Of a stretch of 64,000 nucleotides of DNA, positions 58,440 to 64,000 are shown piece by piece. The stretch lies in the NCBI GenBank assembly GCA_900074885.1, contig FJUW01000016.1:847219-911218 (forward strand), given 5' to 3'. Positions within the stretch are counted from its first letter, which is position 1; every line of letters starts with the position of its first letter. A program made the translations under genes and the position numbers. Under the pieces are notes generated by a model. It was not told the DNA's origin. It did no database searches and saw nothing but the letters and a program-made list of their open reading frames with translations. The stretch comes from Rhynchosporium graminicola (lineage: Eukaryota > Ascomycota > Leotiomycetes > Helotiales > Ploettnerulaceae).

Positions 58440-60846
58440 CTAGACTTTCGTCTGGCCCTTCGCCGTCAATATGTCGACCTTCTCCGTCTCCTCAAACTTC
58501 TCACGAGTCCGTAAACTATCTGCCTTGCCGCTCCCATCCTTGATCACCTTCCCAGCCTCGACATCGGCAATCTTCCCCTGTCCATGACCATCCTTAACAC
58601 TCTTCCACTGCAGACCCAGACAGCAAAAGAACGCCGCGATCGCACAAGCGGCCGTGATCCAAAACGTACCCCTCAGCCCATCAACATAAGCTCTCAAGAC
58701 ACCATCCAATGCCTGCTCTTGGTTTAGCTCCTTCAAAATCTCTCTGATCTGCGTCGCACCACTTCTCAAGAATCTCTGAGCCGGTAGCTGTGGCTCGTAT
58801 TTTTGAATGCCTGATAAGAGACCGTTTTGGAAGAGTGTTTGAGCTACGGCGATGAAGAGTGCGCCGCCGAGAGTTTGGAAGAAAGAGACGCAAGCTGTGG
58901 CGACTGGGACGTCCGAGAGTGGAAGGACGGTTTGGACGACGACGATACCGCCTTGGAAACCGACGCCGATGCCCGCGCCGCAGAGGACCTGGTAGCCGAA
59001 CCATTGAGCGAAGGGGGTGTGAATGCTGAATGTTGTGATGAGACCTGCGCCAACGGAGAAGAGTGCCATACAGAAGAGCATAATGGGTACGTAGTAGCCG
59101 ATGACAGTGATGAGACCTCCCGTTACGATTGAGGATATTACGGTACTGATTAGGAGGGGGAGGAGCTGTATTCCAGCCTTTGTTGCCGATGAGCCTTTTA
59201 CCGATTGGAAGTAGATAGCCAGGTAGAAGATGATGGCGAAGAATCCGGATCCGACTATGGGCGCGTTAGTTGTTTGGTCACGATTCCAGGATCGAAGGCT
59301 CTGGGGAGATGAGGGGACAGGGAGAAGACGTACAGAACAGAGCGAATCCCAATGCGAATGCAACATTCCTATTCTTGAACAGACGAGGTGGTAGGGTGCC
59401 TCGATCGCCGAGTCGGATCTGCGTATAGATGAACAAGATTGTTAAAAGTCCGAATCCGATGAAGAGGCCTATGATGCGAGAGTTCGTCCAAGGATAAGTC
59501 GACCCGCCCCACTGCAAGGCAAGAAGTAGACATATGACGGCTGGTACCAGAATGCAAGCGCCGATGAGATCGAGTTTGAGGATCCGTTGCATGAATGTGA
59601 GATTGTCGGGGTTGTTCTCGCGTTTGATGCGGAGGAAGAAGTAGATTACTACAAGAGCCACAGCCCCGATTGGCAGGCTGGAGGTGGTTAGTGGGTAGTC
59701 GCACAAGTGTGAGACGGGATGCTGGTGTAAGATATCTTCGCAAGTTTGAGACGTGGCGCTGGTCTTTCTAAAGGTTCGCTAAGAACTTACTTGATATAGA
59801 AACACCATCGCCATGAGATCTCATCGCTGTGCAGTGTCAGTCTCTTGGCCTTTAGAAGATCAAGAGTGTAACGCACGTAAAAACACCTCCTAGAAGTGGG
59901 CCGGCAACAGATGCTATACCCCACATGCCACCGATCAGACCAAAAGCCGCTGGTCTCTTTCTGAGAGGCACTAAGAAGGTCAGCTTTGAAGCAGACAACA
60001 AGGTAAAACAAAATTCAGGAATCGGAGCTTTGGCTTCGTTGCTGACAGTAGTTATCAGTAGACGGGTCGGAACATACAACAGTAGGCTAGGATGACAATA
60101 GCACCTGAGAAAATTCCACCAGTTCCCATTCCAGCAACAGCTCTTCCCACAATCAGAGCATTGCTCGTTGGTGCTGTTGCACATACGAGAGAACTGTACA
60201 TGGTCAGTAGAGACCGCATAGGGACTTGGCAATCACTGACCCGACTTCGAATATTGCTATGGCGATCATGAACGTGAATTTAATCTGTGCTGTTGTCAGT
60301 ATCTCTTCATCCTAGTTATTAAGATAGCATAGTTCTCTTACATCAAAGATCGTGTAGATGCGTCCGAAAGTCGGCTGGAGGGCGGTTGCTGTGAGGAGGT
60401 AACTCGATCCGTACCTTTGGAAGTCAGCAGATCTGGAAGAAACAAAATTCAAACCTGAATCGCACGCAAGGCAAAACTGACCATCCAATGTCCCGAATGC
60501 TCTGAAAGCGATCTGTAATCTTCGGAATGGCCGTTGAGATAATAGTCTGGTCGAGAGCCACCAGGAAAACAGCTAAACACAACGCGCTCAAGATAGCCCA
60601 AAGTTTGACGCCATGTGGATACCGCAAGTCTTCTTCCTCGTCCTTCTTGGCTTTCTCTTCTTTCTCCGTCCAGGCCACCTTCATCTTCTTCTCCGCCTCG
60701 ATCTCTCTTTGCGCGCCGTTCACATCTTGGGGTACTGGCTTGGGAGTCTCTTCTCCTCTCTTGGTCCCCTCCATCGTTGAGTTTGTCACTGTGGTTGATT
60801 TCGACACGCTGAATTGAGGCTGTTGCTCTACTTGAGTATGCGTCAT
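58440..60846 (-). CDS. MFS drug/toxin exporter (DHA2, 14-TMS type)
   Basis: Eight exons (60846-60482, 60414-60342, 60284-60241, 60193-60078, 59970-59877, 59826-59791, 59677-59334, 59254-58440) encode 628 residues. A charged Glu/Lys-rich N-terminal tail of about 85 residues precedes TM1 ([20 protein letters not shown], with the DQT motif). Other DHA2 features: [20 protein letters not shown] (motif A region), [16 protein letters not shown] and [21 protein letters not shown] (antiporter motif C), then helices through [17 protein letters not shown]. The cytosolic C-terminus is Lys/Glu-rich. Such proton antiporters export antifungals or metabolites; the substrate is unknown. The junction at 60078/59970 is the least certain. 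Introns cluster in the first half. Confidence 0.88.
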
Positions 60847-61663
60847 CTTATGAGTGCTTGCCGTCGGCTTTTGCGGAGTTTGGCCTCTCGCTTCCTGATT
60901 GTGCTGAATGAAGAAGGAATGAAAAGCGCGTGCGTCTCTCCACAAAAGATGAAAAGACGAGCGAGCTTGCTTCGAACTTCAACGCTGCAGATATCTGATG
61001 GGACCAAGACTGCTTTCGAGCACAGGTCAAAGGACAGTTTTGTGTTCGGCGATATTATGTATACTACCTAGCTCGTTCTAGACTGTAGAAGCTCCAAGCT
61101 TATACTCACTTCACTCACTTACTTCCACCTTCTCAAGGTTCCCAAACTACTGACGTCTACACCACAGCACAGGTTCAGCCGCCTGGCTGGCTGTCATTCA
61201 TTGGTGCTCCAGGAGTCTTGCAGGGCATTGCATCACTTGATTGGATGCGTCCTCATTTCATTCCAGTGGCTTGCAACTTGACAGAGACTACGAATGGGCA
61301 GGTGGACGGCGCAGCTGTAGTAGGTGCCCGACGGCTGAGTCTTGCTGATTTCACGGAGACTTGCTGATTTCACGTAGAGTGCGAATCGAGCATCCCGGAA
61401 CTGTTGCGATCAAGTATGGGTTGTGTGGAGGAATTCGGAACCTACGATAGTCCAGCAGGAAGTGTTGATGTTGAAGGTCATATCTAGGTACACAGGTACA
61501 TAGGTACATGTACATATTCCAGGTTGTCATACAGTATTGGAAAACGACGCGCACGCGAGCCTGAATGAATGAATGCCTTGGAGCTTTGTCCGAAGGCCAC
61601 CCCGCCTTGACTAAGGTTGTGTAACACAATGACGAGGAAGCCGAAGCAAAGGCGCAGAGGGCA

Positions 61664-61719
61664 GGGAAAGGAAAGGAAAGGAGAAGGAAAGGAGAAGAAA
61701 GGAAAGGAGAAGAAAGGAT
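61664..61719 (+). repeat. GGAAA/GGAGAAG purine tract
   Basis: About 56 bp made of GGAAA and GAGAAG units, a polypurine-polypyrimidine tract. Confidence 0.8.
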
Positions 61720-61925
61720 CAAGCTCGTTCATACCTTACTTTACTTTACCTTACCCTTCGTCAGTAAAGTCTAGCCATACCAGAATGATTAATTCATGCA
61801 CGCCAGCAAACCGGAAGGCTTTCTTTCAGTACTCGGTGAGTCTGAGTCGTCGGTGAGGTGAGGCGAGGGAATGGCGACACACATCCGATGGAGCAATGGA
61901 ACCTCACTCTCTACTGGCCAGCCTT

Positions 61926-61977
61926 GGTGATGATGGTGGTGGTGGTGGTGATGGTGATGGTGATGGTGATGGTGATG
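61926..61977 (+). repeat. GGTGAT/GGT microsatellite
   Basis: Four or five GGT units followed by five GGTGAT units. The reverse strand would encode poly-His, but no gene uses it. Confidence 0.85.
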
Positions 61978-62344
61978 CCGTGCCACGCCACGCGATGACT
62001 GCTGAAATGGATCCCAACATCGGTGGTGTAACAAAGACAAGCCAAGCCGCATCTGAAGTGAAGCAAGAGAAAAACCATTCGTTAGGCTCTGCTTCCGCTC
62101 GTGGCCTGCTTGAAGTCCTGACCTGACACGATGGAGTGGAGGAAGTGATAGAAGGAAGCACCCAAGGCAGGCAGACAGATACAGAGCAGCTGGTACCCTA
62201 CCGTACCGTAGGGTAAGGTATAATAAGGTAAGACCAACAAGCAAATAGTGGAATTCTTGAATTCTTCACCAAGTCCCTCCCTCTCTTCTCGTTCCATTTC
62301 ATTCATCGCAGCATCTTCCCTTCCATTCTCTCCTGATCATCTTG

Positions 62345-62381
62345 TCATCTCATCTCATCTCATCTTATCTTATCTTATCTC
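62345..62381 (+). repeat. TCATC/TTATC pentanucleotide repeat
   Basis: Four CATCT units followed by three TATCT units in the CT-rich leader region. Confidence 0.8.
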
Positions 62382-63600
62382 ACGTCATCTCGTCGTCTTT
62401 CGACTTTGACGTTGCCTCCCCCCACCCCCATACCTGGGTACCTAAGATTCTCTTGGACATTTCCTTCGGCTTTCAGCGTCCTGAAGGTCACGGCAGGCCC
62501 CCCACACCTCACGTGCAGACGCGTAAATTACGCTTTCTACTCTACTCCGTACGTATTGGGCGGGGCTGGCTGGCTGCATCCTTCCTGAATTCAACAACCT
62601 ACCTAAGAACGACAATCAATCAAATCAAATCATCCTTCGGGAGGATACACAATATCTATCACATCTTCGTTTGGCTTGCTTGGTTGGATGAGTTTCTATG
62701 CCATTCCATCCCTTCCCCTTGTCAGTCCAACCGTTGCTCCCTCGCTCGCGGCAGCTTTTATTCATGCATGCAAGGAAGGAAAGCAAGCAATCAATCAATC
62801 ACACGCGTTCTGTTTGTGTTGCTTGACCGCTCTCTCTGCTTCTCGCTCGGCCTTCATCCGCTTGCTATCCACTGATCTGGAGGACTGAGTGCTATCACTT
62901 GTCGCCACTCACTCACGCACTCACTCACTCGCTCATACCTACTTCATTCATTTTCCAACACTCTATTTACCACACTGGTTGACTCTCAAGATACAGTCAA
63001 GACGCACTCTCGAACAGGGCAGCAGGATCTCGTTCTGCACGCAAAGCTACCTGCCCGCCTCTACAAAGCAACACAAACAAAGCAAGTCAAACTGCTCATT
63101 TTCTCCCATGTGATTGCTCCCCATTGTATCCTACCATTTCATTCTTATTTAACATACTTCCTCCTCCCCAAATCGCTCGCAATTTCAGACTGCTCTGCTT
63201 CACTCCTCTCCTCGCCGAAACTACCTATTTCAGAGCCTGCTTCTTCCCGTCTGGCTGCTTCTTTCCTCACAACTTGAACCACGACCTCCGTCCTCATCTA
63301 GAAGAAGAAGGTACCGAGTGCCCGCTCTGCCCTATCCATACTCCATCTTCTTCCATCTCTCTCATCCTCTACGATCTCCATTCCCCGCTCTCGTTGACAA
63401 GATCCAATATCACCCGTAGCTATCTCCACCTACCATCCAACTAACTAGATATCTCTACACAGATTTCATACATCCATCCGCCCACGCTCCTAAACTCACT
63501 AGCAACTCCTCATATTTCGAGGCATAGCAGCACCTGACTTCACCACTACACGCAAGTCCCTAACTTGTGAAGTCACATTCGCTGAGTGCTTGTCGATACG

Positions 63601-64000
63601 ATGTCTGGTCAAGGGCAACGTGGTGGCAGAGGTGGGGGAGATAGAGGCGGAGGGCAGAGAGGTGGAGGAGGATTTCGTGGAGAGAGAGGTGGGGGAGAGA
63701 GAGGCGGGGGAGGGTCTCGTGGAGATAGAGGCGGAGGAGGGGGATCAAGAGGCGATCGTGGTGGAGGGGGAGGGGGAGGGGCAGGGGGAGGATTTCGTGG
63801 TGACCGTGGCGGTGCTTCGCGGGGTGGTGGAGCTCCTCGGGGCGGTGCTCGTGGAGGGAGAGAGCCCCCTAGGGTCTTTAAGTAAGCTCACTTTACACCA
63901 GATCTCCATTCCACCTACTTACTCAACAAGGGATCCCAACAACGTGGCACCAGTCGTAGACACCGAGGTTCGTACCATCGAAGATGACTACATCAAGAAC
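63601..64000 (+). CDS. RGG-rich protein N-terminus, possibly Argonaute (3' partial)
   Basis: Exon 1 (63601-63881) encodes about 93 residues made almost wholly of Arg-Gly-Gly repeats (GGRGGGDRGGGQRGGG and similar), then EPPRVFK. A 49-bp intron (63882-63930) leads to an exon that reads DPNNVAPVVDTEVRTIEDDY and runs off the window. An RGG-rich start followed by a short acidic segment of this kind is seen in fungal Argonaute (QDE-2-like) proteins. RGG repeats also occur in many RNA-binding proteins, so the family is not proved without the PAZ/PIWI part. RGG regions are typical arginine-methylation sites. Confidence 0.55.

Larger units (their letters stand above)
60847..63600. other. Intergenic, with simple repeats and long CT-rich leader
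   Basis: About 2.75 kb between divergent genes. It holds a 20-bp imperfect duplication (CTTGCTGATTTCACG) at 61342-61377, a purine-rich tract, a GGTGAT repeat and a TCATC-type repeat. From about 62260 to 63600 the plus strand is strongly CT-rich, probably a long 5' leader of the RGG gene. Confidence 0.5.

Noticed and set aside
61904..62161. Minus-strand ORFs containing poly-His or poly-Ser/Pro runs
   Set aside because: They are translations of the GGTGAT microsatellite, not genes.

Overview
The window is nuclear DNA of a filamentous ascomycete (Pezizomycotina). Protein-coding genes sit on both strands. They carry many short introns: I place 52 coding introns, most of 46-118 bp, with GTRNGT-like donors, CTAAC/CTGAC-like branch sites and YAG acceptors. 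Several families typical of filamentous fungi are present: a 2EXR protein, a DUF1264 protein, a short kinesin-3, a ChlI/MoxR lid-only protein and a PPPDE-thioredoxin-PUL fusion. I cannot fix the genus from sequence alone. I saw no tRNA, rRNA, CRISPR array or intact transposon.

Layout. 1-12 kb is a dense housekeeping block: 3' end of a Dma-type FHA-RING ubiquitin ligase (+), VPS16 (-), a ChlI/MoxR-lid protein (+), Golgi GDPase GDA1 (-) and a PPPDE-Trx-PUL protein (+). 12-18 kb is sparse: a possible P450 relic, then a 2EXR gene whose 5' leader looks like an array of repeated mini-exons, then about 3 kb of decayed DNA with a possible RIP-inactivated coding relic. 18-24 kb holds a short kinesin-3 (+), a DUF1264 gene (-) and an intron-rich glyoxalase II (-). 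24-27 kb is mostly non-coding and includes a Ser/Thr-rich relic. 27.5-35 kb holds a T5orf172/MUG113-type gene (-), a TauD-like dioxygenase (+) and an aldo-keto reductase (-). 36-47.7 kb holds HUL5 (-), PAB1 (+) and a large universal-stress-domain protein (-). 50-52.5 kb holds mitoribosomal uS7m (-) and a small dsRBD protein (-). 56-61 kb holds a nitronate monooxygenase (+) and a DHA2-type MFS exporter (-). The right edge (63.6 kb on) begins an RGG-rich protein that may be an Argonaute.

The genes do not form an operon or an obvious secondary-metabolite cluster. Themes that recur are ubiquitin biology (Dma, PPPDE/PUL, HUL5), membrane traffic (VPS16, GDA1, kinesin-3), small-molecule detoxification (glyoxalase II, AKR, NMO, TauD, MFS) and RNA biology (PAB1, dsRBD, possible Argonaute). 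Divergent pairs (VPS16/lid protein, GDA1/PPPDE, HUL5/PAB1) probably share promoter regions.

The most interesting signals are two GC-AG introns (VPS16 and glyoxalase II), an alternative-start arrangement in glyoxalase II that predicts mitochondrial and cytosolic forms, the repeated mini-exon leader at 13.6-14.1 kb, a PAB1 leader with A-tracts that may mediate autoregulation, and an RSMLD motif repeated three times in the stress-domain protein. All exon structures were derived by eye from splice consensus, frame and family similarity. They have not been tested against RNA data.
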